Below, in pieces: positions 1-8,390 of a stretch of 64,000 nucleotides of DNA (the stretch's first letter is position 1; the number at the start of each line of letters is the position of its first letter). Source of the stretch: Pleomorphomonas sp. NRK KF1 (GTDB taxonomy: Bacteria; Pseudomonadota; Alphaproteobacteria; Rhizobiales; Pleomorphomonadaceae); contig NZ_JAMDLH010000002.1 in NCBI RefSeq assembly GCF_023721755.1, positions 62,001 to 126,000 of the forward strand. The letters run 5' to 3'. Made by a program: the position numbers and the translations under genes. Under the pieces are notes generated by a model that made no database searches, had not been told where the DNA came from, and saw only the letters and a list, made by a program, of their open reading frames with translations.

Positions 1-1
1 G

Positions 2-157
2 CTAGAGGCTCTGGCCGAGGCGATCGCGACCGACATTCTCGCTGCCTTCCCGCTCGTCGAGGCGATCAGCGTCTTGATCGAGAAGCCTTCGGCGCCGGTG
101 CCGCACGTGCTCGACACGGTGTCGGTGGAGATCACCCGGAGTCGTGCCGATGGCTAA
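2..157 (+). CDS. folB: Dihydroneopterin aldolase, C-terminal part (cut by left edge)
   Basis: The open frame enters from the left edge and gives about 51 residues ending at a TAA. FolB converts 7,8-dihydroneopterin to 6-hydroxymethyl-7,8-dihydropterin and glycolaldehyde in the pterin branch of folate synthesis. The visible tail (an 'AIATDIL' helix, then 'VSVLIEKPSAPVPH'-like strands: AISVLIEKPSAPVPH) is typical of the FolB C-terminus, where the KP segment lines the pterin site. The next gene, folK, overlaps its stop by 8 bp, so the two are translationally coupled and catalyse successive steps. The N-terminal half and the start are outside the window. Confidence 0.8.
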   Translation, partial: LEALAEAIATDILAAFPLVEAISVLIEKPSAPVPHVLDTVSVEITRSRADG

Positions 158-620
158 GGCGGCGCTCAGCCTCGGCGGCAACATAGGCGACGTGCGCAAG
201 ACGATCGCGGAAGCGCTGCGCCTCCTCGAAGCGGCAGGCGTGAAGGTGATTGCCCGCTCGTCGGACTACCGCACGCGCCCCTGGGGCAAGACCGATCAGC
301 CGGACTTCACCAACGTGTCGGCCGTCGTGGAAACGACACTCACCCCGCTTCTGTTGCTCGCCACCTGCCTTGATGTGGAACGGCAGCTCGGACGCGTACG
401 TCACGAGCGCTGGGGACCGCGCCTCATCGACATTGACCTCATCGCCTATGACGACGTCCACATGGAAACTCCGGAGCTGACTTTGCCGCATCGGCACGCC
501 CACGAGCGCGGCTTCGTGTTGATTCCTCTTGCCGAGATCGCCCCGGACCTCTTGATTGGGGACAGGACCGTCGCCGATCTGGCGGCCCGATTCGCGGATG
601 ACTCGATCCACAAGCTCTGA
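150..620 (+). CDS. folK: 2-amino-4-hydroxy-6-hydroxymethyldihydropteridine pyrophosphokinase
   Basis: HPPK transfers pyrophosphate from ATP to 6-hydroxymethyl-dihydropterin, the step before dihydropteroate synthase. The 156-residue protein has the family's order of motifs: an N-terminal LGGNIGD, the YRTRPWG and QPDFTNV segment around residues 40-55, and the signature RWGPRLIDIDL near residues 90-105, which holds the two Asp that bind magnesium. The length is normal for HPPK. I chose ATG 150 rather than the GTG at 144 because it gives the usual short lead (MAKAALSLGGN) and overlaps the folB stop by 8 bp. It is followed after 16 bp by an MfnB-like gene. Confidence 0.9.
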   Translation: MAKAALSLGGNIGDVRKTIAEALRLLEAAGVKVIARSSDYRTRPWGKTDQPDFTNVSAVVETTLTPLLLLATCLDVERQLGRVRHERWGPRLIDIDLIAYDDVHMETPELTLPHRHAHERGFVLIPLAEIAPDLLIGDRTVADLAARFADDSIHKL

Positions 621-636
621 GGCACCGGAGACTCGC

Positions 637-1323
637 ATGACCGCACTACAGGTAACCGTCGCAACGGCGGACGAGGCGCAGGCTGCGATCGCTGCCGGTG
701 TGACGATTCTTTTCGCATCTGGCGAGGTTGCCGAGGCGGCTTCTCCGCTTTCCGCCCCTGAACTGCGCGCCATACTGGCCGTCGCCGGCGACAAAGCGGA
801 GGTCACTGCGGCGGCGGGAGGACTGGAGGCCGAAGCTCTCGCCGACCTCGCCTCGACGGGCGTCACGGCGCTTGTCCTGCCGGTGCCGATGGGCGATGCG
901 GGCGCCGCCCTGCTGTCGCATATCGGTCGTTCGCTGGCCGCCAGCGTCAAGCTGATCGCCGCCTTTCCACCCGAAGCCGGCCCGGACTTCGATCTCCTGC
1001 CGGTCGCCGCCATTGCCGGCTTTTCCGGGGTCTGGCTCACCGCCCCCGAAGCGAGCGATGGGCTGACCAAGGCCATCAAGCTGGCCGACATTGCCCGCTT
1101 CATCGCGGCAGCGCGCCGGTCGAAGCTGACGGTCGGCCTTTCTGGTGGGTTGCGTGTCGTCGATGTCGGAACGTTGCTGCCGCTTCGGCCGGATCACCTC
1201 GGCTTCCGCGCTGCCGTTTCGGAGGACGAAGACCCGGAGCAGCCGCTCGACCCGGCGCGCATCCGCGCAGTTGCCGCCGCATTCGCCATCCACTCGGTCC
1301 GCCCGGCGCCCGACGAGGCCTGA
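637..1323 (+). CDS. MfnB-like (DUF556) protein lacking the expected lysines
   Basis: A 228-residue predicted TIM-barrel protein resembling (5-formylfuran-3-yl)methyl phosphate synthase, MfnB, which condenses two glyceraldehyde-3-phosphate molecules on the way to methanofuran. The match rests on overall layout: a first strand (TILFAS, residues 23-28), a middle strand (ALVLPV, 78-83), an FPPEAGPDFDLL segment, GFSGVWL near 129-134, GLSGGL near 167-172 and PDHLGFRAAV near 190. From memory, archaeal MfnB uses lysines on the strands corresponding to residues 23-28, 78-83 and 131-140; here those places hold Ser/Ala, Val and Ala/Ser. It may therefore be non-catalytic or have a changed reaction. ATG 637 follows a GGAG-type site and lies 16 bp after folK. 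Family call moderate; function unknown. Confidence 0.6.
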   Translation: MTALQVTVATADEAQAAIAAGVTILFASGEVAEAASPLSAPELRAILAVAGDKAEVTAAAGGLEAEALADLASTGVTALVLPVPMGDAGAALLSHIGRSLAASVKLIAAFPPEAGPDFDLLPVAAIAGFSGVWLTAPEASDGLTKAIKLADIARFIAAARRSKLTVGLSGGLRVVDVGTLLPLRPDHLGFRAAVSEDEDPEQPLDPARIRAVAAAFAIHSVRPAPDEA

Positions 1324-1349
1324 AGGCTCGTCGCCTGCGCTGGAATGGG

Positions 1350-2096
1350 TCAGGCGATCCAGCCGCTTTCGAGCGCCGACGCCCACTCCTCCCGTCCAGC
1401 CTCGCGCGCGAGGCGAACGACATTGGCGGTGTCGTAGGGTACGGCGTAGTGCACCACCGCCCAACCGCTGGCGCGCTTCTCGGCGACGGCGTAGCGGGCT
1501 TCCGGCGCCCCAACCTGCATGATGTGAACCGGCGCATCGTCGGTGTAGCCCTGCAATCCGACGCTGCCGGGATTGACCACGACGGCGCCCGACTTCAGGC
1601 GAACGATGCGCGGTATGTGCGTATGGCCGCAGAGCAGCAGGCTCGACGAGCCAATCGCTGCCGTTGCCCTGCGTGCGCGATCCTCCACCAGATCACGGTC
1701 GGCAAGCCGCATGCGACCGCCCTCGACCGTTTCGAGCCAGTATTCGACGTCCGAAGCCGGCGTGCCGTGCCAGGCAGTCACCGGGCCGACGGAGAGAGAG
1801 GACGGCAGCCCCTTCAGCCAAGCAATATGGGCGCCCGAGAGCTGATCATAGGCGTGGCCGTCCGACAGCCCCATTTCCGACCGGGGCGTCGTGACGAGCG
1901 CCCTGTCGTGGTTGCCGGCAATGCAGGAAATCGACGACGCCATCAGCATGTCGGCAGTGCGGCGCGCTTCCAACGGTCCCGAGAGATGGTCACCGAGGCA
2001 GAGCGTCGCATCCACCGAGCGGCCCGCGAGATCGTCGAGCACGGCCGTGAGCGCGTCGGCGTTGCCATGGATATCGGAGAGAACGGCAATCCGCAT
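1350..2096 (-). CDS. Metallophosphoesterase (YfcE/MJ0936-type, calcineurin-like)
   Basis: A 248-residue cytoplasmic phosphoesterase of the dinuclear-metal calcineurin superfamily. Metal-binding motifs appear in order: SDIHGN near residues 7-12, a GDH within LCLGDHLSGP near residues 39-45, GNHD near 70 and GHTHIP near 165-170, followed by NPGSVG. The substrate cannot be inferred; relatives act as general phosphodiesterases or on cyclic nucleotides. The ATG at 2096 puts the first metal motif at residue 8, as usual for the family, whereas the frame extends another 47 codons upstream without good support. It lies convergent to the MfnB-like gene and downstream of valS on the same strand, separated from valS by a strong hairpin. 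Confidence 0.85.
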   Translation of the reverse strand: MRIAVLSDIHGNADALTAVLDDLAGRSVDATLCLGDHLSGPLEARRTADMLMASSISCIAGNHDRALVTTPRSEMGLSDGHAYDQLSGAHIAWLKGLPSSLSVGPVTAWHGTPASDVEYWLETVEGGRMRLADRDLVEDRARRATAAIGSSSLLLCGHTHIPRIVRLKSGAVVVNPGSVGLQGYTDDAPVHIMQVGAPEARYAVAEKRASGWAVVHYAVPYDTANVVRLAREAGREEWASALESGWIA

Positions 2097-2204
2097 GAGA
2101 GGCTTCCCTGGGCTTTTCTTGGGATGAGCAAACTGTGGTCGAAGCGCTGACAGCTCACCGGGCGGCGCGATGCCCGCACGCATGAGCGCTCCGGAATCAG
2201 AAGA

Positions 2205-2227
2205 GCCTCGCGGCAAAACCGCGAGGC
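2205..2227 (-). terminator. Hairpin downstream of valS
   Basis: Perfect 9-bp GC-rich stem (GCCTCGCGG / CCGCGAGGC) with a 5-base loop. It sits between the valS stop (2252) and the phosphoesterase start (2096). On the minus strand it is followed by TCTTCT rather than a long T-run, so termination may be partial. Confidence 0.65.
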
Positions 2228-2251
2228 CCCGACTCAAAATCGCATCTCTAC

Positions 2252-5011
2252 TCAGGCCAACCGTGCCAGCGCCTCGTGCACCTTGGCGAGCCGCTCCGCA
2301 TACCCCTCGCGCTTGGCCTTCTCCTCCTCGACCACCTCTTCGGGGGCCTTGGCGACGAAAGCGGCGTTGCCGAGCTTCTTGTCGATGCGTTCGATCTCAC
2401 CGATCAGCTTGCTCTCCTCCTTGCCGAGGCGGGCGCGCTCACCGTCGAGATCGACCACACCCGAAAGCGGCAGCGCAATGACGCCGTCGGCGGTGACGAT
2501 CTGGGCCGACCGGCCTGGAGCGGTTTCGGCGGTGGATACCTCCGACACGCGGGCAAGGCGCAGGATGGCCGGCGTGTGGGTGTTGAGCCAGCCCCGGACC
2601 TTTTCGGACGCGCCGACCAGAACCAGCGGCAGCAGCGTCGCCGGCGCAACGTTCATCTCGGCGCGCACCGAGCGAATCTCGGTGATGACGTCGATCAGCC
2701 AGTTGATCTCGTCGGCGGCGTCCGTCGTCTCGCGGCTGCCCTCCGGCCATCTCGTCAGAACCAGAAGATTGTCGCGAGCCGGGCCGGTCTCGCCGGTCTT
2801 GGCCCAGAGCTCCTCGGTGATGAACGGCATGAAGGGATGCAGCACCTTCAGGATCTCGTCGATCACCCAGGCGCAGGTGGCGCGCGTTTCGTCCTTGGCC
2901 GCACCATCCTCACCGGTGAGGACCGGCTTGGTGAACTCGAGGTACCAGTCGCAGAAGGCGTTCCAGACGAAGCGGTAGATGGCGCCGGCCGCATCGTTGA
3001 AGCGATAGGCGTCGAGCGCTTCCGACACCTCGGCCTGCGTCTTGCGCACCTCAGTGACGATCCAGCGGTTGAGCGTCTCGGTCGCCTTGTCGGGATCGAA
3101 GCCGGCAACTCGAACGCAGCCATTCATCTCGGAGAAGCGAACGGCGTTCCAGAGCTTGGTCGCGAAGTTGCGATAGCCACCGACGCGGCTGGTGGCGAGC
3201 TTGATGTCGCGTCCCTGGGCGGCCATGGCGGCCAGCGTGAAGCGCAGGGCGTCGGCGCCGAACTCGTCGATCAAGTTGAGCGGATCGATGACGTTGCCCT
3301 TCGACTTCGACATCTTGGCGCCCTTCTCGTCGCGGACGAGGGCGTGGATGTAGACGTCCTTGAAGGGCTCGGTGCCCATGAAGTGCTTGCCCATCATCAT
3401 CATCCGGGCGACCCAGAAGAAGATGATGTCGAAGCCTGTGATCAGCACATTCGTCGGATAGTAGCGGGCTAGCTCCGGCGTCTCGTCCGGCCAGCCGAGC
3501 GTCGAGAAGGGCCAGAGGGCCGACGAGAACCAGGTGTCGAGCACGTCCTCGTCGCGCTTCAGCTCGACCGCCTTGCCGTAGTGCGCCTTGGCCTCCTCGG
3601 CAGCGGCGGCCTCGCTCTCGGCGACGAACACCTTGCCGTCCGGTCCGTACCAGGCCGGGATCTGATGCCCCCACCAGAGCTGGCGCGAGATGCACCAGGG
3701 CTGGATGTTCTCCATCCAGTCGTAATAGGTCTTCTCCCAGTTCTTCGGGACGAAGTTGGTGCGGCCTTCCTTGACGGAGGCGAGCGCCGGCTCGGCCAGA
3801 ACCTTGGCGTTGACGTACCACTGGTCGGTCAGGAAGGGCTCGATCGGCACGCCGCCGCGGTCGCCATGCGGCACCTGATGGGCGTGCGGCTCGATCTTGT
3901 CCAGGAGGCCGGCGGCCTCGAAGGCGGCGACCACCAGCTTGCGCGCCTCGAAGCGGTCTTTGCCGTGCAGGCTTTCGATGGTCTGGTCGAGCTCGGCGGA
4001 CGGCGCTACGCCTTCGAGGAAGTCGGCGTTGTCCTTGAGGACCATCGCCGCCTCGACGTCGAGGACGCTGATCGGCTTGCAGCCCTGACGCTTGCCGACC
4101 TCGAAGTCGTTGAAGTCGTGCGCCGGGGTGATCTTCACCGCGCCGGTGCCCTTGGTCGGGTCGGAATACTCGTCGGCGACGATGGGGATCAGGCGGCCAA
4201 CCAGCGGCAGCTTGACCTTCTTGCCGACGATCGCCTTGTAGCGCTCGTCGGTCGGATGAACGGCCACGGCCGTGTCGCCCAGCATGGTCTCGGGGCGGGT
4301 GGTGGCAACGACGATGTAGTCGCGCGTCTCGAACTCGGTCGGCTTGCCGGCCTCGTCGAAGGCGATCGGATGCTGGTAGGTGGCGCCCCCCTCCAGCGGA
4401 TAGCGGAAATGCCAGAGATTGCCCTTGATTTCCGTCTGCACGACTTCAAGGTCGGAGATGGCGGTGAGCAGCTTGGGATCCCAGTTGACGAGGCGCTTGT
4501 CCTTGTAGATCAGCCCTTCGCGATAGAGCTGGACGAACACCTTCAGCACGGCCTTGGACAGGCCGGCGTCCATGGTGAACCGCTCGCGCGACCAGTCGCA
4601 AGAGGCGCCAAGGCGCTTCAACTGCCCGACGATGGTCCCACCCGACTCGGCTTTCCACTCCCAGACGCGCTTGACGAACTCCTCACGGCCGATCTGGCGG
4701 CGGTGGATCTGCTTCTCGCCCAGCTGGCGCTCAACCACCATCTGGGTGGCGATGCCGGCATGGTCGAGGCCCGGTTGCCAGAGCACGTCGAGACCGCGCA
4801 TGCGCTGCAGACGCACCAGAATATCCTGCAGCGTGTTGTTGAGCGCGTGGCCCATGTGCAGCGAGCCGGTGACGTTCGGCGGCGGGATGACGATGGTGAA
4901 GGTGTCCTTGCCCGGCTGCTTGCCGGCGCCGGCGGCAAACGCCTTCGCATTGTCCCAGGCCTTGGCGATACGCGGTTCAACGTCCGCCGCTTCGAATGTC
5001 TTTTCCAGCAT
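2252..5011 (-). CDS. valS: Valyl-tRNA synthetase
   Basis: Charges tRNA-Val with valine in the cytoplasm. The 919-residue protein has the class I signatures: PPPNVTGSLHMGH near residues 43-55 (the HIGH motif as HMGH) and KMSKSKGN near 540 for the adenylate-forming site. Between them is the large CP1 editing domain. A C-terminal stretch rich in Glu and Lys (EEEKAKREGYAERLAKVHEAL) is the coiled-coil arm that grips tRNA. Length is normal for the family. In related genomes valS directly follows popZ; here the two are separated by DUF1127, LysR, orphan and ynfA genes. Confidence 0.97.
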   Translation of the reverse strand: MLEKTFEAADVEPRIAKAWDNAKAFAAGAGKQPGKDTFTIVIPPPNVTGSLHMGHALNNTLQDILVRLQRMRGLDVLWQPGLDHAGIATQMVVERQLGEKQIHRRQIGREEFVKRVWEWKAESGGTIVGQLKRLGASCDWSRERFTMDAGLSKAVLKVFVQLYREGLIYKDKRLVNWDPKLLTAISDLEVVQTEIKGNLWHFRYPLEGGATYQHPIAFDEAGKPTEFETRDYIVVATTRPETMLGDTAVAVHPTDERYKAIVGKKVKLPLVGRLIPIVADEYSDPTKGTGAVKITPAHDFNDFEVGKRQGCKPISVLDVEAAMVLKDNADFLEGVAPSAELDQTIESLHGKDRFEARKLVVAAFEAAGLLDKIEPHAHQVPHGDRGGVPIEPFLTDQWYVNAKVLAEPALASVKEGRTNFVPKNWEKTYYDWMENIQPWCISRQLWWGHQIPAWYGPDGKVFVAESEAAAAEEAKAHYGKAVELKRDEDVLDTWFSSALWPFSTLGWPDETPELARYYPTNVLITGFDIIFFWVARMMMMGKHFMGTEPFKDVYIHALVRDEKGAKMSKSKGNVIDPLNLIDEFGADALRFTLAAMAAQGRDIKLATSRVGGYRNFATKLWNAVRFSEMNGCVRVAGFDPDKATETLNRWIVTEVRKTQAEVSEALDAYRFNDAAGAIYRFVWNAFCDWYLEFTKPVLTGEDGAAKDETRATCAWVIDEILKVLHPFMPFITEELWAKTGETGPARDNLLVLTRWPEGSRETTDAADEINWLIDVITEIRSVRAEMNVAPATLLPLVLVGASEKVRGWLNTHTPAILRLARVSEVSTAETAPGRSAQIVTADGVIALPLSGVVDLDGERARLGKEESKLIGEIERIDKKLGNAAFVAKAPEEVVEEEKAKREGYAERLAKVHEALARLA

Positions 5012-5099
5012 GATCCGACGTCTTTTTCCTGTCGTCTTTGGGTGAGCGACGGTTAGCCGCTACGCCCCCGAAAATCAACAAGAAGCGCCTTTTCAGCCG

Positions 5100-5330
5100 T
5101 CAAAAGCGGTCGAACCTGCCGTGGCGATCCGCTGCGCGTCGCATCCCCGCCTCGGTCATCCGGCCATCGATGAACCCGATATCCCTCAACATGTGATCAT
5201 TGAACTCGTCGAGACGTTGACCACGCCACCATGCCAAGGGGGCGAGCATGTCGGCGAGCGCAGCCGACGCAGACAGGAAGCCGACGCGCCAACGGGCACG
5301 CCGGACCATGGAATGATCCACGCATGTCAT
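5100..5330 (-). CDS. DUF1127 (YjiS-like) small protein
   Basis: A 76-residue basic protein with the DUF1127 signature near its C-terminus: a Trp-Trp-Arg start, then a LDEFNDHMLRDIGF stretch. Such proteins are abundant in Hyphomicrobiales; some in Agrobacterium are reported to interact with partner proteins including the phosphate sensor PhoR, but the role of this one is unknown. I chose the ATG at 5330, which has an AAGGGT site just upstream; the frame remains open 29 codons further. It is divergent from a LysR gene across 102 bp, which suggests that regulator controls it. Confidence 0.8.
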   Translation of the reverse strand: MTCVDHSMVRRARWRVGFLSASAALADMLAPLAWWRGQRLDEFNDHMLRDIGFIDGRMTEAGMRRAADRHGRFDRF

Positions 5331-5353
5331 GATCGTTACCCTTGATCCGTTAA

Positions 5354-5385
5354 TGCCGTGAAGGCAATATCGGCCGGAAAGCCGA
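5354..5385. promoter_or_regulatory. Candidate LysR-type operator between DUF1127 and LysR genes
   Basis: Two small dyads lie in the 102-bp divergent spacer: TGCC-N5-GGCA at 5354-5366, which also fits the T-N11-A pattern of LysR sites, and TCGGC-N6-GCCGA at 5370-5385. They are positioned to control both genes. This is pattern evidence only. Confidence 0.35.
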
Positions 5386-5432
5386 ATGTTTCCAATTGAA
5401 CATCCATCCATACCCATAAAGAGAACTTATCC

Positions 5433-6329
5433 ATGAAACTCGGCCGGCAGATGCCGCTCAATGCGCTGAGGGTGTTCGAGGCGGTCGCACGCCTGATGAG
5501 CTTTACCCGCGCCGGCGAGGAGCTCGGCATGACGCAGACGGCGGTGAGCTACCAGGTGAAGCTGCTGGAAGGCGTGCTTGGCGAGCTTCTGTTCCGCCGG
5601 CTGCCGAGGCGGATCGAACTGACAGAAGCAGGCGAACGCCTGATGCCCAAGGTCAGCGAAGCCTTCGTCCTTCTGGAAGAAGCCATGGCGGCGGCACGAA
5701 CGGCCGCGGACGAACAGCTCGTCATCAATACCACCGCCACATTCGCCACCCACTGGCTGGCGCGCCGCATCGGCAACTTCCAGCTCGGCGCCCCACACAT
5801 CGCCGTGCGGCTCATCACCGACACGACGCCGATGGATTTCAGCCGCGACCCGGGAGATGTGGCGATCCGTTTCGGCAAGGGAAACTGGCCGGGCCTTGTC
5901 GCCCATCACGTCATGGACCTCGACTTCGCGCCGATGCTCAGCCCGTCTCTTCTCGACTGGGTCAAGCCGCTCGACGGCCCGCGCGACCTTCTCAAATGCA
6001 AGATCATCGATCCCGGCGATCCCTGGTGGCGGCTGTGGTTCGACGCCGCCGGCGTGCCCGATGCCGATCTCGAAGGACGGCAGCGCAATCTGTTCGGGTC
6101 CCAGGCCCTTGAGGCGAGTTCGGCCATCGCCGGCCATGGCGTCGCCATCCTGACGCCGGCTTTCTATCGCGAGGAACTGGCGAGCGGCCGGCTGATCATG
6201 CCCTTCGACCTCGTCTGCAGCGACGAGTCCGCCTATTGGCTGGTCTACCCCGAAAGCCGCCGAAGCCAGCCGAAGATCCGTGCGTTCCGAGACTGGATGC
6301 TGAGGGACATCGAAAGGAACCCGCCATAG
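5433..6329 (+). CDS. LysR-family transcriptional regulator (GcvA-like)
   Basis: A 298-residue regulator with an N-terminal winged helix-turn-helix (residues about 10-65: LNALRVFEAVARLMSFTRA, then AVSYQVKLLE) and a C-terminal substrate-binding domain. The FEAVARL / QTAVSYQVK spacing and the 'WWRLWF' region resemble the GcvA subgroup, which usually activates a neighbouring or divergent gene in response to a small ligand. It is divergent from a DUF1127 gene. In Brucella and relatives a LysR regulator (VtlR) controls DUF1127 genes and a small RNA; whether this is its counterpart is a guess. The ATG at 5433 has a weak AAAGAGA site; ATG 5451 is an alternative. Confidence 0.88.
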   Translation: MKLGRQMPLNALRVFEAVARLMSFTRAGEELGMTQTAVSYQVKLLEGVLGELLFRRLPRRIELTEAGERLMPKVSEAFVLLEEAMAAARTAADEQLVINTTATFATHWLARRIGNFQLGAPHIAVRLITDTTPMDFSRDPGDVAIRFGKGNWPGLVAHHVMDLDFAPMLSPSLLDWVKPLDGPRDLLKCKIIDPGDPWWRLWFDAAGVPDADLEGRQRNLFGSQALEASSAIAGHGVAILTPAFYREELASGRLIMPFDLVCSDESAYWLVYPESRRSQPKIRAFRDWMLRDIERNPP

Positions 6330-6427
6330 GCAAGCACTTGTTAACCGTAATTTTGTGAGATTCCCGCGCCTGGTTTCGGCTTGAGGCACGTCTAAAGCTG
6401 CAGAGGGAGTTTTCCCGGAGGCAGCAG

Positions 6428-7099
6428 ATGTCGTCCCTTTCCGCCCTGACCGGCAACACCAGCAACCTCGCCGCTCTTTTCGGCGCTTCGAACAGCAAGC
6501 AGGACGCCTCGGCAACCACGGCCTTTGCGCCACCGCCTCCGTCCGAAGGTCTGAATGGTGGTTCGACGTCCGGCACGACCTCGACGAGTGGCGCCTTTTC
6601 CGCCTTCGCCGGCGACATGCAATCAGCCATGTTGTCGCTTCAGGAGAGCATGGGCAACGCCGGGACGATGCCGCCGCCGCCGCCACCGGAGATGAGCACC
6701 GACACCGAAGCGGCAAGTTCCGAAACCACCTCTTCGACGAGCACCACCGAAACGACGGCTTCGACCGATGGCAGCACATCGGAAACGAGCGACTCGTCGT
6801 CCTCCGAAGCGTCGGGAGCCTCGGGCGCCAGCGAGAGCAAGGAGGTGGTCAGCACGACCTATCTCGACAATCCCGACGGCAGCACCACCATCACCGTGGC
6901 CTATTCGGACGGTTCCACAAGCGTGACGACAACCGGTGGGCAGGGACAATCGGCCTCGGCGCCCGATGCGTCGCGGCTCGACATGCCCTACAGCTTCGGC
7001 AATGGGAACAGCGGCAGCCTGTCGCAAGCGGTGAGCAACATCTACGCGAGCGTCGCCAATAATGCCGCCGCGACCTATTCGGCCGGGATCGCCGCCTGA
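6428..7099 (+). CDS. Ser/Thr-rich low-complexity protein, unrecognised
   Basis: I do not recognise this 223-residue protein. It is dominated by Ser, Thr, Gly, Ala and Glu, with two proline runs (residues about 37-40 and 79-84), a long acidic Ser/Thr tract (about 90-140), then a more ordered part: a beta-like region (VVSTTYLDNPDGSTTITVAY, about 140-160) and a short aromatic/Ala-rich C-terminus. There is no signal peptide and no cysteine. A GGAGG site 6 bases before the ATG and normal GC-rich codon use support a real gene. The C-terminal 'NPDGSTTITVAYSDG' pattern could be a short beta-hairpin repeat. It ends tail-to-tail with ynfA. Confidence 0.65.
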   Translation: MSSLSALTGNTSNLAALFGASNSKQDASATTAFAPPPPSEGLNGGSTSGTTSTSGAFSAFAGDMQSAMLSLQESMGNAGTMPPPPPPEMSTDTEAASSETTSSTSTTETTASTDGSTSETSDSSSSEASGASGASESKEVVSTTYLDNPDGSTTITVAYSDGSTSVTTTGGQGQSASAPDASRLDMPYSFGNGNSGSLSQAVSNIYASVANNAAATYSAGIAA

Positions 7100-7122
7100 C
7101 GGATCGAACAACCGTCCGTCAG
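7096..7122. terminator. Hairpin shared by two convergent genes
   Basis: An 8-bp inverted repeat (CTGACGGA / TCCGTCAG) with an 11-base loop covers the stop codons of the Ser/Thr-rich gene (+) and ynfA (-). Its position between convergent genes suggests a bidirectional terminator, although no T-run follows. Confidence 0.4.
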
Positions 7123-7451
7123 CCAACCGATGTGCGCGGCCCGAGGAGAATGATCGCAGCGCCGACAAGGCAGATCGCCGCGCCCGTCAGGTCCCAACGA
7201 TCCGGTGCCTGCCGCTCCACCGCCCACAGCCAGAAGAGCGAGGCGGCTATGTAGACGCCGCCATAGGCAGCGTAAGCCCGGCCGGCAGCCGCGCTATCGA
7301 CGCGTGTCAACACGAACGCGAACAAGATCAGCGACAGCACGCCGGGCAGTGTCCACAGAACAGTTCTGCCCAGGCGCAACCAAGCCCAGAAAGCAAAGCA
7401 ACCGGCGATTTCGAAAAACGCTGCGAGGATCTGGAGAAGAACGGACCTCAC
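7119..7451 (-). CDS. YnfA/UPF0060 family small membrane protein
   Basis: A 110-residue integral membrane protein with four predicted transmembrane helices and the family's highly conserved [13 protein letters not shown] near the N-terminus, then [12 protein letters not shown] and a C-terminal [16 protein letters not shown]. YnfA proteins resemble small multidrug-resistance transporters and some have been linked to drug efflux, but physiological substrates are uncertain. I prefer the GTG at 7451, just 4 bases after the popZ stop, because it gives the usual length of about 108 residues; an upstream GTG at 7490 would overlap popZ. It is probably co-transcribed with popZ. Confidence 0.88.
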   Translation of the reverse strand: MRSVLLQILAAFFEIAGCFAFWAWLRLGRTVLWTLPGVLSLILFAFVLTRVDSAAAGRAYAAYGGVYIAASLFWLWAVERQAPDRWDLTGAAICLVGAAIILLGPRTSVG

Positions 7452-7455
7452 GGCC

Positions 7456-8136
7456 TCAGCGGCCGCGCGAGACGCGCTCGATCTCGGCACGCACCAATCG
7501 TTCGACGATCACCGGAAGATTCTCGTCGAGCCATGCGCGCAGCATCGGCCGCAGCATTTCCTTGACGAGGTCGTCGAGGGTTCGCGCGTTGGCCGCGAGC
7601 ACCGTGTGGCTCAGTTGTCCGAAGGCGGACTGCACGGAGGCGCTTGCGGCCGCGGAGACCAGGCGCTCTTCGGCTTCCTGATCCAGAAATGCACTGGCGC
7701 GCGGCGCCTCGGTCTTCGATGGTTCGGACCGGCGTGGCGGTTCCGGCTCCGCTTCGGCAAAGGCAACCTCGGCTTCGTCGTCCTTCAGGCCTTCCACCAG
7801 CTCCAGCGGCTCAGCCTCGTCGACCATGGCGACATCGGCGAGATCGAGCACTTCCGGCTCGTCGCCTTCATCGGCGTCGTCGACGTCCATCTCCGGCTCG
7901 TCCTCGTCGTCACCCGATTGGGCAAACAGCTTGTCAAGGTCTTCCTCGGAAATGTGCTCATCCTCGAGCGCCGGCTCGGCCATAGCTTCGACCTCCGGTT
8001 TCGGAGCGGCCGCCTTGGCCGGGGCCGGCTTGGATGCTTCGGCCTCCTTGCCGTCGGGTTCGTCGGCAATGATCCGCCTGATGGAAGCCAGGATCTCTTC
8101 CATTGAAGGTTCGGCGGACGCAGCTGCCTTGGCCAT
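7456..8136 (-). CDS. popZ: Polar organising protein PopZ (DUF2497)
   Basis: PopZ self-assembles at a cell pole and anchors the chromosome origin and cell-cycle signalling proteins in alphaproteobacteria. The 226-residue protein shows the three expected parts: an N-terminal helix ([16 protein letters not shown], about residues 10-25) that binds partners, a long acidic Pro/Glu/Asp-rich linker, and conserved C-terminal helices ([18 protein letters not shown] then [16 protein letters not shown]) that drive oligomerisation. The ATG at 8136 gives the usual [16 protein letters not shown] lead. It sits downstream of tolC, the usual order in the group. Confidence 0.93.
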   Translation of the reverse strand: MAKAAASAEPSMEEILASIRRIIADEPDGKEAEASKPAPAKAAAPKPEVEAMAEPALEDEHISEEDLDKLFAQSGDDEDEPEMDVDDADEGDEPEVLDLADVAMVDEAEPLELVEGLKDDEAEVAFAEAEPEPPRRSEPSKTEAPRASAFLDQEAEERLVSAAASASVQSAFGQLSHTVLAANARTLDDLVKEMLRPMLRAWLDENLPVIVERLVRAEIERVSRGR

Positions 8137-8390
8137 TGGTCTACTCCGAGTGGGTCGCCCCACCACCTGTTACACGATCGATCAATGCCTTCTTCCGCAC
8201 AACACTTCTAGCGATCGACTTGCCTCCGCCCCCAACGGAGGAGCCGAACGCCAAACAACGCGGCGGTCAACCGGCTAAATACCGGCCGCAAGCCTGATTC
8301 GACCTCCGAAGTATAGATTAGTTAACGCCGCTGAAAACGGTTTGCGTCGGGGAAGTGCCGGTTATCCCCGGCACCTACCGTCCAAATGCC

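Noticed and set aside
3581-5056. A 491-codon open frame antisense to valS
   Set aside because: Shadow of the real gene; no recognisable protein features.
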